Positions 14,746-22,599 of a DNA stretch of 33,222 nt are shown piece by piece (positions within the stretch are counted from its first letter, which is position 1; the number at the start of each line of letters is the position of its first letter). The notes beneath the pieces were generated by a model. The model ran no database searches. It was not told where the DNA came from and was given only the letters and a program-made list of their open reading frames with translations. This DNA comes from Candidatus Binatia bacterium (GTDB lineage Bacteria; Desulfobacterota; Binatia; HRBIN30): the NCBI GenBank assembly GCA_036382395.1, contig DASVHW010000318.1, forward strand, positions 1-33,222, read 5' to 3'. Both the position numbers and the translations under genes were made by a program.

Positions 14746-14820
14746 GGAAAGGCAAGCGAGCCCCGCTTACCAAATGGCACCCAAGTTGTAAAGGTAACCT
14801 GAAATCATTATGTTTTTCGT

Positions 14821-15021
14821 GTGCACGTGATCATCAACGGCGAACCACAAAGGCTCACCGAAGGCCTGACGATCGCCGATCTGATCAGCCAACTCGGATT
14901 CAACCAGCGACGGATCGCGATCGAATTGAATCGCGAGATCATCGCCGGCGACGATTACGGTACGTGCGCAATTCGGGACGGCGACTGCATTGAGATCGTG
15001 CATTTCGTCGGGGGAGGATAG
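14821..15021 (+). CDS. thiS: Sulfur carrier protein ThiS
   Basis: This 66-residue ubiquitin-like (beta-grasp) protein ends in VGGG, providing the C-terminal Gly-Gly that is thiocarboxylated and gives sulfur to ThiG. The opening HVIINGEPQ and the DGDCIEIVHFVGGG end are typical. Start is GTG at 14821; the ATG at 14811 region is out of frame. The stop is followed 6 nt later by thiG. No thiF or thiC gene lies in the window, and no TPP riboswitch was recognised in the 75-bp leader. Confidence 0.95.
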   Translation: MHVIINGEPQRLTEGLTIADLISQLGFNQRRIAIELNREIIAGDDYGTCAIRDGDCIEIVHFVGGG

Positions 15022-15027
15022 CAAGGA

Positions 15028-15804
15028 ATGATGGCGGATCCATTCGAACTGGCGGGGAAACGTTTCCACTCGCGACTGATCGTCGGCACCGGGAAATATC
15101 GTGACTTTGCCGAAACCAAGCAGGCCGTGGAGGCCTCGGGTGCCGAAATCGTCACCGTGGCGCTGCGGCGGGTGAACATCACGGAAGCCGGCAAGGAGAA
15201 CTTGTTGGATTTCCTCGATCCGGCGCGCTACACGATCCTGCCGAACACCGCCGGCTGCTACACAGCCGAGGAGGCGATTCGCACCGCGCGGCTGGCGCGT
15301 GAGGCCGGCATCGGTACCCTGGTCAAACTGGAAGTCATTGGCGATCAGAAGACCCTGTTTCCCGATGTCCCAGCGACCATGGAGGCGGCAAAGGTGCTGG
15401 TCCGGGAGGGCTTCGCGGTGTTGCCGTACATCAATGATGACCCCATCGCCGCCAAGAAGTTGGAGGAGATCGGCTGTGTGGCGGTGATGCCGTTGGCGGC
15501 GCCGATCGGCTCCGGTCTGGGGATCCGTAATCCGTACAATATCCGCATCATTCTCGAGCACGCCCGCGTGCCGGTGATCGTCGACGCCGGCGTGGGAACG
15601 GCATCGGACGCCGCCGTGGCCATGGAACTCGGTTGTGATGCCGTGCTCATGAACACCGCCATTGCCGGCGCGAAGGACCCGCTGCTGATGGCCGAAGCCA
15701 TGCGCCTGGCGGTGGAAGCGGGCCGCAAGGCGTTTCTCGCTGGCCGCATCCAGCGCAAGCTGTATGCCACGGCTTCGAGCCCGATCGAGGGGATACTACA
15801 GTAG
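15028..15804 (+). CDS. thiG: Thiazole synthase ThiG
   Basis: This 258-residue TIM-barrel enzyme forms the thiazole phosphate of thiamin from deoxyxylulose-5-P, dehydroglycine and ThiS thiocarboxylate. The imine-forming lysine is K100 in [40 protein letters not shown] and [12 protein letters not shown] are the conserved substrate- and phosphate-binding blocks. AGGATAGCAAGGA precedes two adjacent ATGs (15028 and 15031); either may be used. The gene ends in the first base pairs of a structured repeat. Confidence 0.97.
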   Translation: MMADPFELAGKRFHSRLIVGTGKYRDFAETKQAVEASGAEIVTVALRRVNITEAGKENLLDFLDPARYTILPNTAGCYTAEEAIRTARLAREAGIGTLVKLEVIGDQKTLFPDVPATMEAAKVLVREGFAVLPYINDDPIAAKKLEEIGCVAVMPLAAPIGSGLGIRNPYNIRIILEHARVPVIVDAGVGTASDAAVAMELGCDAVLMNTAIAGAKDPLLMAEAMRLAVEAGRKAFLAGRIQRKLYATASSPIEGILQ

Positions 15805-15884
15805 CTGTCAGCAATCAGCTGTCAGCTGGCAGCTGGGGGATGGATGATCTCTATATCTTGCAGAAGCTGACGGCGGATTGCTGA
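15803..15884. repeat. Structured AGCTGTCAGC-type intergenic repeat between thiG and thiE
   Basis: AGCTGTCAGC (15803-15812) is repeated as AGCTGTCAGC (15817-15826) and then AGCTGGCAGCTG. Two nested pairs can fold: TCAGCAATC (15808-15816) with GATTGCTGA (15876-15884), and TCAGCT (15822-15827) with AGCTGA (15865-15870). The middle is A+T-richer (CTCTATATCTTGC). It overlaps the thiG stop and ends 15 bp before the thiE start, so it sits in the thiGE message. Confidence 0.7.
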
Positions 15885-15899
15885 TCGCTATTTTCCCTG

Positions 15900-16550
15900 A
15901 TGACTGACCGGTTCTTCTCTCTCTATCTCGTCACCGACCGCCACCGTACCCGCGGGCGGCCACTCCTCGAGGTCGTCGAAGCGGCATTACAGGGCGGGGT
16001 TGGTGCGGTGCAGCTGCGAGAAAAGGATCTCCCGGCCGGGCAGCTGTTCGCTTGTGCCCGTAAGCTTCGCGAGCTGTGCCGGCGCTACGGTGCCCGCTTG
16101 CTGGTCAACGATCGGATCGACGTCGCGCTCGCAGCTGGAGCTGACGGCGTGCACCTACCCGTCAGCTCATTCGCTTGTGCCGATGCCCGTAGCCTGCTCG
16201 GTCCCACCGCTCTAATTGGGGTCTCGACGCACAGTTTCGCCGAAGCCCATGCCGCCAGTGCCGCCGGTGCCGACTTCATCGTCTTCGGTCCGGTCTTCGA
16301 TACGGCATCGAAGCGTGCGTTCGGGTCGCCGGTTGGATTAGACGCTTTGGCCCGGGTTACTCGGGAGACGTCGCTGCCTGTATTCGCCATTGGTGGGATC
16401 ACCGCCGATCGCGTCGAGACGGTGTGCCAACGCGGTGCCCATGGAGTCGCCTTGGTCTCGGCGATTCTCGCAGCCGATGATCCGTGCGTCGCCGCGGAGT
16501 ACGTGACGCATTCCTTGTTGCGGAGATCGCCGACGGTGAGCTGTGCGTAG
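15900..16550 (+). CDS. thiE: Thiamin phosphate synthase ThiE
   Basis: This 216-residue TIM-barrel enzyme couples HMP-pyrophosphate with thiazole phosphate to give thiamin phosphate. LYLVTDRH (8-15), VQLREKD (37-43), LLVNDRIDVALAAGADGVHL, FGPVFDTASK and FAIGGI are the expected pyrophosphate and thiazole contacts. The ATG at 15900 is used although no Shine-Dalgarno is visible; the preceding bases belong to the structured repeat. It is the last gene of the thi set. Confidence 0.95.
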   Translation: MTDRFFSLYLVTDRHRTRGRPLLEVVEAALQGGVGAVQLREKDLPAGQLFACARKLRELCRRYGARLLVNDRIDVALAAGADGVHLPVSSFACADARSLLGPTALIGVSTHSFAEAHAASAAGADFIVFGPVFDTASKRAFGSPVGLDALARVTRETSLPVFAIGGITADRVETVCQRGAHGVALVSAILAADDPCVAAEYVTHSLLRRSPTVSCA

Positions 16551-16591
16551 CTGACGTCGATGGGGCCTTCGCGCTCTTGTGACAACGGCCT

Positions 16592-16624
16592 CTTCTCAAC
16601 GACTTCTCAACGACTTCTCGACGC
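16592..16624. repeat. Three tandem 11-bp units
   Basis: CTTCTCAACGA occurs at 16592-16602 and 16603-16613, and a third diverged copy (CTTCTCGACGC) at 16614-16624. It lies at the 3' end of the small minus-strand reading frame downstream of thiE and makes that frame's C-terminal SLRSR residues. Confidence 0.7.
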
Positions 16625-16814
16625 ACAAGATGCGCGGGTTGGCGAATCCTAGCTCCTCTTCGAGGAAGTACTTTGCCGCTTCGACCGCGTCGTCCAAGTC
16701 CGGGCTAAGTTCGACGCTGAATTTGACCACGGCAGTCGCCTCGAACACTTTCCCGCCGCGCACTGACCGCTTCCGGGAGTGATGTTCAAACCCTGGTTGT
16801 GGCATGTGTCTCAT
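16596..16814 (-). CDS. Hypothetical small protein (doubtful)
   Basis: This is a 72-residue reading frame. The part from VFEATAVVKFSVELSPDLDDAVEAAKYFLEEELGFANPRILCVEK looks like a small alpha/beta domain (beta strand, amphipathic helix, beta strand) rather than noise. The first ~20 residues (MRHMPQPGFEHHSRKRSVRGG) look non-native, so the true start may be a GTG near 16760 or 16745. No ribosome-binding site is clear. The C-terminus runs into a tandem repeat. It is not recognised with confidence; remote likeness to small PurS- or dodecin-size folds was considered but not supported. Confidence 0.35.
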   Translation of the reverse strand: MRHMPQPGFEHHSRKRSVRGGKVFEATAVVKFSVELSPDLDDAVEAAKYFLEEELGFANPRILCVEKSLRSR

Positions 16815-17004
16815 GGCGGTAGAGGTACTCTCGACCTATCGCAGCGCCGGTCGCCTTTATTTCGACCGACCTGCTCGTACGCAAGGGGCGCGCCACCACT
16901 CGCGACATAAAGAGGCCGTGCTTTCTTGCTAGGACCGTGGCGATTGTTGCGATGCTACCGCTGCTGGTGTTCTCAGCAGCGGGAAGCACTGCGGCTTGGA
17001 AATC

Positions 17005-17268
17005 CTACAGCCTAGAAATGATGGTGATGAGGCCGCCGGCTGCGAGGCCCCAGAGGACATCCTTTTGCAGATTCGCTTCGGGGCCGCGGGTGCGCTCGCT
17101 CACGATGGCACTGGCGATGAACAGTGCGCAGCAGACGCCGAGGGCCCAGGAGATTCCGGGAAGGTCCTCACCGCCGCGAGCTGCCGTGGCGTAGCGCGAG
17201 AATGCGAAGACGAACGCGAAGCCGAACGCGATGGCGGCGATGCGGACAAGGCGCAGGAAGATCATCAT
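17005..17268 (-). CDS. Small multi-pass membrane protein
   Basis: This 87-residue protein has three hydrophobic stretches: ~3-28 (FLRLVRIAAIAFGFAFVFAF), ~38-57 (GISWALGVCCALFIASAIVS) and ~70-86 (DVLWGLAAGGLITIISRL). The loops are charged. It lies 81 nt downstream of the 61-residue membrane protein that follows the MMPL exporter, so it may be in the same transcript. No Shine-Dalgarno is clear and the family is not recognised. Confidence 0.5.
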   Translation of the reverse strand: MMIFLRLVRIAAIAFGFAFVFAFSRYATAARGGEDLPGISWALGVCCALFIASAIVSERTRGPEANLQKDVLWGLAAGGLITIISRL

Positions 17269-17349
17269 GAGTTGTGAAATCGTGAATCGGGCTCGTAAGG
17301 GAAATCTCTTAGCCTTTCCGAATGTGATTCGCGAGCACGACTCACGGTG

Positions 17350-17535
17350 TCATTCTTCGCTCACCTTGGCGGACCGGGCCATCTTGAGGAGTTCCTGGGC
17401 TCGCTTGTCGCCGGAAGCGGCCTCTCTTTCCCACTTTTTCTGGCGCCACGGCTTGACGATGTACTCGTCGAGAAAGATGACGAGGAAACTGAAGCCCAGG
17501 ACGATGGCAATCGAGTTCCACATGTTCAGTACCAT
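17350..17535 (-). CDS. Single-pass small membrane protein coupled to MMPL exporter
   Basis: This 61-residue protein has a hydrophobic segment (IAIVLGFSFLVIFLDEYIV, residues ~9-27) followed by a charged, probably cytoplasmic tail (KPWRQKKWEREAASGDKRAQELLKMARSAKVSEE). A strong GAGGTAATT precedes the ATG, and only 2 nt separate it from the stop of the MMPL gene, so the two are translationally coupled. Small single-pass proteins of this sort often tune or stabilise a transporter. That role is inferred from position only. Confidence 0.7.
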   Translation of the reverse strand: MVLNMWNSIAIVLGFSFLVIFLDEYIVKPWRQKKWEREAASGDKRAQELLKMARSAKVSEE

Positions 17536-17537
17536 AA

Positions 17538-20231
17538 TTACCTCGCCGTGCGCTGTGCCGACATGTTGGTCAACGCCGGAGCACGATTCGCTTCCTTGGT
17601 GATGAACTTTGGCCGGAACAGGACGATCAAAACCGGCGTCAACGTCTGCGAGCCAACGTAACTGATGGCCATCCAGATCGCCAGCAGTAGGCCCATCTCG
17701 GCGTTGAAACGGATGTTGGAAGTCGTCCAGAATACGGTGCTGATGACCATGGTGACGGCGGTGAAAGTGACTGCCTTACCCGAGGTGACCAGCGCCTCAC
17801 GTACGGAGGCCTCCAGGTCGCCACGCACACGAATTTCTTCGATGGTACGGCTCACGATGTACAACCCATAATCGATACCAAAGCCCAAGCCGACGGTGAC
17901 CAGCGGCAGGGTGTGAATGTTCACCCCGATGTGGTGCACCGCCATGTAGGCGTTGACCATGATGTTCGACAGGGCCAGCGGGGCGAGGAGGTAGAGGCCG
18001 GAGGCGAACGACCGGTAGGTGAAGAGCATGATCATGTACATGGTGAAGAAGCCGAGGAAGTTCATGAGGGCGTCGTTGCGGACCAGCTCCTCGTTGGCCG
18101 CGGCCAGCGTTCCGATGAGGCCACCGGCCAGCTTGAACACGGATTTCCACGGCGCGCTGACGGTGGTCACGACTTGCTGCCCGGTGCGCTCGACGGTGAA
18201 GTCGAGGAGCGTGGACGTATCCGCCTGCCGCATGAGTGCGGCGCGGAACTCCGGCTCGGTGTGGACGGGCAGCTTGTCGACCGCGACGATGCGGTCGCCG
18301 GCTTTGAAGGGCGCCTCTCCGGAGGCCATGCTGCCCACCACCCACGATGGGCCCGCCTTTTCCCAGATCAGTTCCGGGTTCACGCTCTTCACCGTCACGT
18401 TGCCGTCCTGGGTGTCCAGCGAGATGCCGAGGTCATCGAGTTCCGTGCTCGAAATGAAATCCTTGCATTCTTTGATGATGCGCCGGATGTTTTCGCCCTT
18501 GTGATCTTTGCAGTAGAAAGTCACGTGAGCGGTGGTGTAGCTCGGATCCACGTACTTGGCGGTCTCGCTCGGGGGAGAGCCGGAGAAATAGATGAAGAAC
18601 AAGCCGCCGACATCGACCCAGTTGTCCGGGATGACCCCCCATTTCGGCTCCAGCTCATGGAACACCATGTTCACGGCGCGGATGATGTCCGCCAGCGAGA
18701 AGCTGTAGCCGACGGAGGGGTCGCGCTCCAGATAGCGCTGGAAGCGCTCCATGGCGCGTAAGGTTTCCGGGTACTTCATGGCGTCCCTGTCGTAGCCCTC
18801 ATTCACCACGATGAGTGGCTCGACGCCGCCGAATTTGTCCTGAATGGCCTTGTGCGAAACGTTGTAGGGTGAATCGAGCCAGAGCAGCGGCGAGGCCGAG
18901 GTCGGATCGCCAATGGTGAGGCCACGGACGAAGTAGAGGGCCACCACGGTGACGCCGAGCCAGGCGACGATCGTCACGATCTTGCCCGCGTTCGTCAACA
19001 GCGCATCGACAAAGCGTTCGATGCCGCGCCGAAAGGCGCCGTGCTCGCGCATGACCACCAGCTCCGGCTCGGGTGCTTTGAGGTAGTAGTACACGATGGG
19101 GTTGAGCAGCATCTCCGATATCGTGATCGCCAAAATCCACCACGATGCGGTAATCGCCAGCTTCTGCAGCATGACCACCGGTACCAGGAGAATGACCAGC
19201 ACGCCGAACGCATCGGTGGTGATCCCCGACAGCGTCGGGACGAAGAGCTCGGCGAACGCCGCGACGATGGCCCGCCGCTTGTGCCAGCCCGACTTCTGGA
19301 ACTCTTCGTAATAGCGGTCGTGCATCTGGATGGCGTGGCTCACGGCCCGCGCGGTGATGAGAAAGGGCATCACCAGCATCAGCGGATCGAGGGCCAAGCC
19401 GATCAGATGAATGAAGCCCAAGCCCCAGAACGCGGCGATCAAGCCGGTGATCGTTGGCCGCAGGGCGCCGCGCCAGTCGTGGAAATACATCCACCGCAGC
19501 ACCCATTCGATACAGTAGGTGATGACCAGGATGAAGAACACGTCACCGGCATAGTGGTAGACCCAGCCATAGAGCCGCGGTTCGCCGGCGACGTACACCT
19601 CCGTGTTGGCGCTGCGGAACGGCTCCACGACGTTCTCGTTTACTTCGGTGAAGATGCGCTTGTAATCGAGCCGGCCCTCGATGAAATTGGCGCGGATCAA
19701 GGCGGACTTGTCGTCGAGCGACACCAACAGGCCGTAGATGTTTTCGGCGTTGTGCACGATGCGCCGGATGTTGACCGCTTCCTCCGGGGTTTTGACCGGC
19801 TCGAGCATGACCGGCTGGGCGCGCATGGTCCCGCCGGCGGCGACCTTGAGGTAGCGCACCGTGCGGTGGGCGATCGAATCGACCTGATTGTGGTTCACCC
19901 CGTACACTTTGTCGAGGCTTTCGGTCATCTTCCAGATCTTGTTCAGCGTCTCGACGGTGAAGATCGATCCCTCTTTCACCTCGATCATGATGTTGATGTT
20001 GTTGGCGCCACCGAAGGTGCCGGAGTACTTGTTGTGGATCTTGATGTAGGGATGGTCTTGGGGCAGCAGATCGCCGAAGCTGGTGACCAGGCCGAGTTGG
20101 AAAGCCCAGTACGCAAAAAGCGCCGTCACCAGGAGCACGACGATGGAGACCGGGTGGCGGTAATCGATCAGCTTGTCGCCGAGCCAGTACAGCAGGCGCT
20201 TATCTTCGGGAACTTCGTAGTCAAGGGCCAT
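17538..20231 (-). CDS. MMPL/RND-family exporter with internal PDZ-like domain
   Basis: This is an 897-residue inner-membrane protein with two RND repeats. Repeat 1 has TM1 (~27-48), a periplasmic domain (~50-225), and a TM bundle (~228-385) with the degenerate ITARAVSHAIQMHDRY (292-307). Repeat 2 has TM7 (~417-437), a second periplasmic domain, and a bundle (~723-875) with GFGIDYGLYIVSR (783-795), the usual proton-relay region. The second periplasmic domain ends in a PDZ-like segment (~611-692) recognisable by VVGSMASGEAPFKAGDRIVAVD. RND/MMPL proteins of this kind move lipids or hydrophobic molecules. GGGAGGATTCC precedes the ATG. It follows a Ycf48-like propeller by 27 nt, a pairing I recall from other proteobacterial lipid-related clusters. 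The substrate is unknown. Confidence 0.9.
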   Translation of the reverse strand: MALDYEVPEDKRLLYWLGDKLIDYRHPVSIVVLLVTALFAYWAFQLGLVTSFGDLLPQDHPYIKIHNKYSGTFGGANNINIMIEVKEGSIFTVETLNKIWKMTESLDKVYGVNHNQVDSIAHRTVRYLKVAAGGTMRAQPVMLEPVKTPEEAVNIRRIVHNAENIYGLLVSLDDKSALIRANFIEGRLDYKRIFTEVNENVVEPFRSANTEVYVAGEPRLYGWVYHYAGDVFFILVITYCIEWVLRWMYFHDWRGALRPTITGLIAAFWGLGFIHLIGLALDPLMLVMPFLITARAVSHAIQMHDRYYEEFQKSGWHKRRAIVAAFAELFVPTLSGITTDAFGVLVILLVPVVMLQKLAITASWWILAITISEMLLNPIVYYYLKAPEPELVVMREHGAFRRGIERFVDALLTNAGKIVTIVAWLGVTVVALYFVRGLTIGDPTSASPLLWLDSPYNVSHKAIQDKFGGVEPLIVVNEGYDRDAMKYPETLRAMERFQRYLERDPSVGYSFSLADIIRAVNMVFHELEPKWGVIPDNWVDVGGLFFIYFSGSPPSETAKYVDPSYTTAHVTFYCKDHKGENIRRIIKECKDFISSTELDDLGISLDTQDGNVTVKSVNPELIWEKAGPSWVVGSMASGEAPFKAGDRIVAVDKLPVHTEPEFRAALMRQADTSTLLDFTVERTGQQVVTTVSAPWKSVFKLAGGLIGTLAAANEELVRNDALMNFLGFFTMYMIMLFTYRSFASGLYLLAPLALSNIMVNAYMAVHHIGVNIHTLPLVTVGLGFGIDYGLYIVSRTIEEIRVRGDLEASVREALVTSGKAVTFTAVTMVISTVFWTTSNIRFNAEMGLLLAIWMAISYVGSQTLTPVLIVLFRPKFITKEANRAPALTNMSAQRTAR

Positions 20232-20258
20232 GGAATCCTCCCTGCAATTGCTCCGGGA

Positions 20259-21320
20259 CTACCCCAGCGAGGGTATCCAGGTCTGACCGCCGTCCTTGGT
20301 GTGAAGGATCATGCCGAAGCCGCCGACGATCCAGCCGTTTTGCTGATCTATCCAGCTCATGCCGCGCAACCAGGTGAGCACCTCCATGCCCAGCTTGGTG
20401 CGCTGCCATTCCCCGTCAGGGGTGCCCCTCCGCACGACTTCCCCCGCCGCGCCGACCGCCCAGCCCGTGCCGTCGGGAAACACGACGGGATTGAACAACG
20501 GATCGACGATGGGGTAGTCGAGCTTCATCTTCTGGAACTTCCAGGTGACGCCATCCTCGGTGCGGGCGATCTTCCCGTCTAGCCCGGCGACCAAGCCGTG
20601 TTGCGCGTCAACCATGTGGATACCGAAGAAGGTTGGGATATCGAGAATATCCATCACCTCTTCCCCGAGCAAGCTCTGCTCCTGCTCCGACCAGGATTGG
20701 CCACCGTCCGTGGTGCGGTAGATTTTGCCGAACTCGCCCACCACCCAGCCCGTCCGGGCGTCGAGAAACTGGATGTCGTAGAGGACCGGATCTTGTGAGG
20801 CGACGGCTTCTTCGGCGCTGAGCTCTTTTTGCGACGAGGGAATGATCTTGTGCAGGCTCCAGTTGGCGCCGCCGTCGTGCGTCTCGAGCAGAATCGACTT
20901 GTCTCCCACCGCCCAGCCGTGTAGCGCGTCGACGAAGGCGATGGAAAAGAGATACACGTCGGTGCCGGTCTTCTGCCGTTGCCAGGTCTTGCCGCCATCC
21001 GTGGTGTGCAGGATCAGTCCCTCTTGGCCGGAGATCCAGCCGTTGTTGGCATCGACGAAGCGCACCCGATACAGGGCGCGATGCGTGCCGGTGGGGACCT
21101 GTGACCAGGTGAAGCCGGCATCGGCCGTCATGAGGATCTTCCCGCCGTAGCCGACGACCACCGCATGGTCGGCGTCCAGGGCTTGGACGTCATAGAACTT
21201 GTCCGAGATGCCGATGGTGCGTGTGCGCAGCTCCATTTCCTTGACTTCGCTATGGCAACCGGCCCACGCAACAACGGCCGCCACCATCAGCAGCGAGCGG
21301 ATCCAATAGCTACCCCGCAT
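20259..21320 (-). CDS. Ycf48-like beta-propeller lipoprotein/exported protein
   Basis: This 353-residue exported protein has signal segment YWIRSLLMVAAVVAWAGC with Cys22 as a possible lipidation site (Trp at -3 is unusual, so plain secretion is possible). The rest is built of repeated Asp-box-like units: ADAGFTW, TDGGKTW, HDGGANW, TDGGQSW, EDGVTW and KDGGQTW, each after a (G)W..G pattern, giving a six- or seven-bladed propeller like Ycf48/HCF136 (photosystem assembly) and BNR proteins. AGGAGG before the ATG at 21320 fixes the start. It is co-transcribed with the MMPL exporter and probably works with it as a periplasmic partner or assembly factor. There is no photosynthesis context. Confidence 0.88.
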   Translation of the reverse strand: MRGSYWIRSLLMVAAVVAWAGCHSEVKEMELRTRTIGISDKFYDVQALDADHAVVVGYGGKILMTADAGFTWSQVPTGTHRALYRVRFVDANNGWISGQEGLILHTTDGGKTWQRQKTGTDVYLFSIAFVDALHGWAVGDKSILLETHDGGANWSLHKIIPSSQKELSAEEAVASQDPVLYDIQFLDARTGWVVGEFGKIYRTTDGGQSWSEQEQSLLGEEVMDILDIPTFFGIHMVDAQHGLVAGLDGKIARTEDGVTWKFQKMKLDYPIVDPLFNPVVFPDGTGWAVGAAGEVVRRGTPDGEWQRTKLGMEVLTWLRGMSWIDQQNGWIVGGFGMILHTKDGGQTWIPSLG

Positions 21321-21357
21321 AATTCCTCCTGGACGTTCGGCCTGCAACTTCCCCTCG

Positions 21358-21373
21358 GCGGCGCGCGCGCCGC
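21358..21373. promoter_or_regulatory. Perfect 16-bp G+C palindrome upstream of propeller gene
   Basis: GCGGCGCGCGCGCCGC reads the same on both strands and lies in the 92-bp gap between the NTF2-like gene and the propeller gene. It could be an intercistronic RNA hairpin or a DNA dyad. No T-run follows, so it is not a typical terminator; the alternating GC could also be chance in high-G+C DNA. Confidence 0.35.
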
Positions 21374-21412
21374 TCTACAAAGCCTTACCCCTGGCTGTCA
21401 AGGACTCCAGCC

Positions 21413-21898
21413 CTATTGCTCTTGCGCCGGCGACGGGAACCACTTGGCCTGTTCGGATTTTTCCAGCAGCTGTTGTTGATCGATCTTCCAGCGCCCGTCT
21501 TCCCGGATGAGTGTGTACAGCTCGTGCTCTGGCACGCCGAGCTGATTCAGAAACTTGTCTTGCGAACTGAGGATGTCCGGAACGTGGGCGATCGTGCCAT
21601 CGGTCTTGCCCGGACTCACGTGGAAGTCGAAGATCTTCGCATCCGACATCTGCATGGTCCACTGCTGCTCTTTGGCCCACGCCTCGCGGCTCTTGTGTTG
21701 TGCCATGGCGGTGGAAATATAATCGTACGCGGTGGGGAAATCCCCTGCTTTCAAGGCTTCCAGGTAGCGTGTCACGGTTGCTTCCGGACTGAGCGCCGAC
21801 GGCGCGGCCTTGCCCTCCTGTGCCTGTATCGCTCCGCTGCAATAGGCAAGCAGGAAGAGAAAAACCATCCCCGCCCCGTACTCAATACTTCGGGCCAT
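21413..21898 (-). CDS. Secreted NTF2/DUF4878-like protein
   Basis: This 161-residue protein has a signal peptide (MVFLFLLAYCSGAIQAQ, cleavage probably after AQA or the Cys20 lipobox-like LAYC). The mature part begins SPEATVTRYLEALKAGDFPTAYDYIST, the usual opening helix of small secreted NTF2-like proteins, and ends with ELYTLIREDGRWKIDQQQ, the usual closing strands. GAGGG lies nine bases before the ATG. It is located between the coiled-coil protein and the Ycf48-like propeller in an operon that ends with the MMPL exporter. It may bind a hydrophobic ligand in the periplasm. The specific family call is by pattern only. Confidence 0.8.
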   Translation of the reverse strand: MARSIEYGAGMVFLFLLAYCSGAIQAQEGKAAPSALSPEATVTRYLEALKAGDFPTAYDYISTAMAQHKSREAWAKEQQWTMQMSDAKIFDFHVSPGKTDGTIAHVPDILSSQDKFLNQLGVPEHELYTLIREDGRWKIDQQQLLEKSEQAKWFPSPAQEQ

Positions 21899-21960
21899 CG
21901 TACAGTTCCCTCTGAAATCCTTGCGGAGCGTTCGGTGCGTACGCCGCTGCCGAGCTTCTA

Positions 21961-22467
21961 CTACCCGCGGCCACGCAACATCAAGCCCGCCAGCAGAAGT
22001 TGGAGCAGCAGCACCACCGCGACGACAATCCCCGCGCTCAGGCGGAAGCTGCCGAGGCTGCCTTCCAGCCCTTCTACCTGCTTGCCGAGTTGGGCGATAT
22101 CACCTTTGAGGCCGCTGCTTTCCACGTAGAGACCCCGCACCTCTTCGCGCATGCCCTTGATCTGCTCGAACGCCGCCTGCACTTGATCACGGTTCTGGCG
22201 CACCTCGTCGTGTCCTTCACCCACCCCGCGTTGCACGGCGTTGAGCTGATCGCGCAACTGCGAAATATCTGCCGCCAGCGAACGCTGGGCTTCGGCCACC
22301 GCGCCGAGTTCCTGGCTGACGTCGGGGCTTTTGGGCGAGACCTTCACCTCCCGCTTCCGCGCCGCCGGCTCACCTGCGGCCGGGGAGGCGGCTCCCAACC
22401 CTACCAGGCCGAGCACAATCGCCACCGTGAACCCCAGTCGTAATCCGCTCCAGCGGGTTGGCGTCAC
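21961..22467 (-). CDS. Exported coiled-coil protein with C-terminal membrane anchor
   Basis: This 168-residue protein begins (from the GTG at 22467) MTPTRWSGLRLGFTVAIVLG..., an N-terminal signal or anchor segment. A long heptad-rich region follows (VSQELGAVAEAQRSLAADISQLRDQLNAVQ...LKGDIAQLGKQVEGLEGSL, ~40-135) and a C-terminal TM (~141-164, LSAGIVVAVVLLLQLLLAGL) with a basic RGRG tail. AGGGA lies 7 nt before that GTG; another GTG at 22509 lacks a site. It may be a periplasmic adaptor or spacer protein for the exporter module, in the manner of membrane-fusion proteins but much shorter. No family is recognised. Confidence 0.75.
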   Translation of the reverse strand: MTPTRWSGLRLGFTVAIVLGLVGLGAASPAAGEPAARKREVKVSPKSPDVSQELGAVAEAQRSLAADISQLRDQLNAVQRGVGEGHDEVRQNRDQVQAAFEQIKGMREEVRGLYVESSGLKGDIAQLGKQVEGLEGSLGSFRLSAGIVVAVVLLLQLLLAGLMLRGRG

Positions 22468-22599
22468 CGGATTTTCCCTTGTCACCAGCAAGTATCGTCC
22501 AATTTGCACGCCGGTCTTGTATGCGAAGTGCCGGAGGTTGTCCAGTTTGCGTGAATCGTTGTCGTGAATCGGTTCGAAACGCGAACGCGACTCACCGCA

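Noticed and set aside
14746-14820. Possible TPP riboswitch before thiS
   Set aside because: The 75-bp leader is too short and lacks the CUGAGA-type core.
15805-15890. Possible CRISPR-like array between thiG and thiE
   Set aside because: Repeat units are about 10-12 bp, adjoining, and without uniform spacers.
16786-16989. 67-residue minus-strand frame in the gap after thiE
   Set aside because: No ribosome site, no domain-like pattern; overlaps the doubtful small gene. The stretch 16815-17004 shows no recognisable RNA gene or promoter.
19041-20582. 513-residue plus-strand open frame over the MMPL and propeller genes
   Set aside because: Antisense shadow, rich in Asp/His/Val from complement of conserved codons, no motif.
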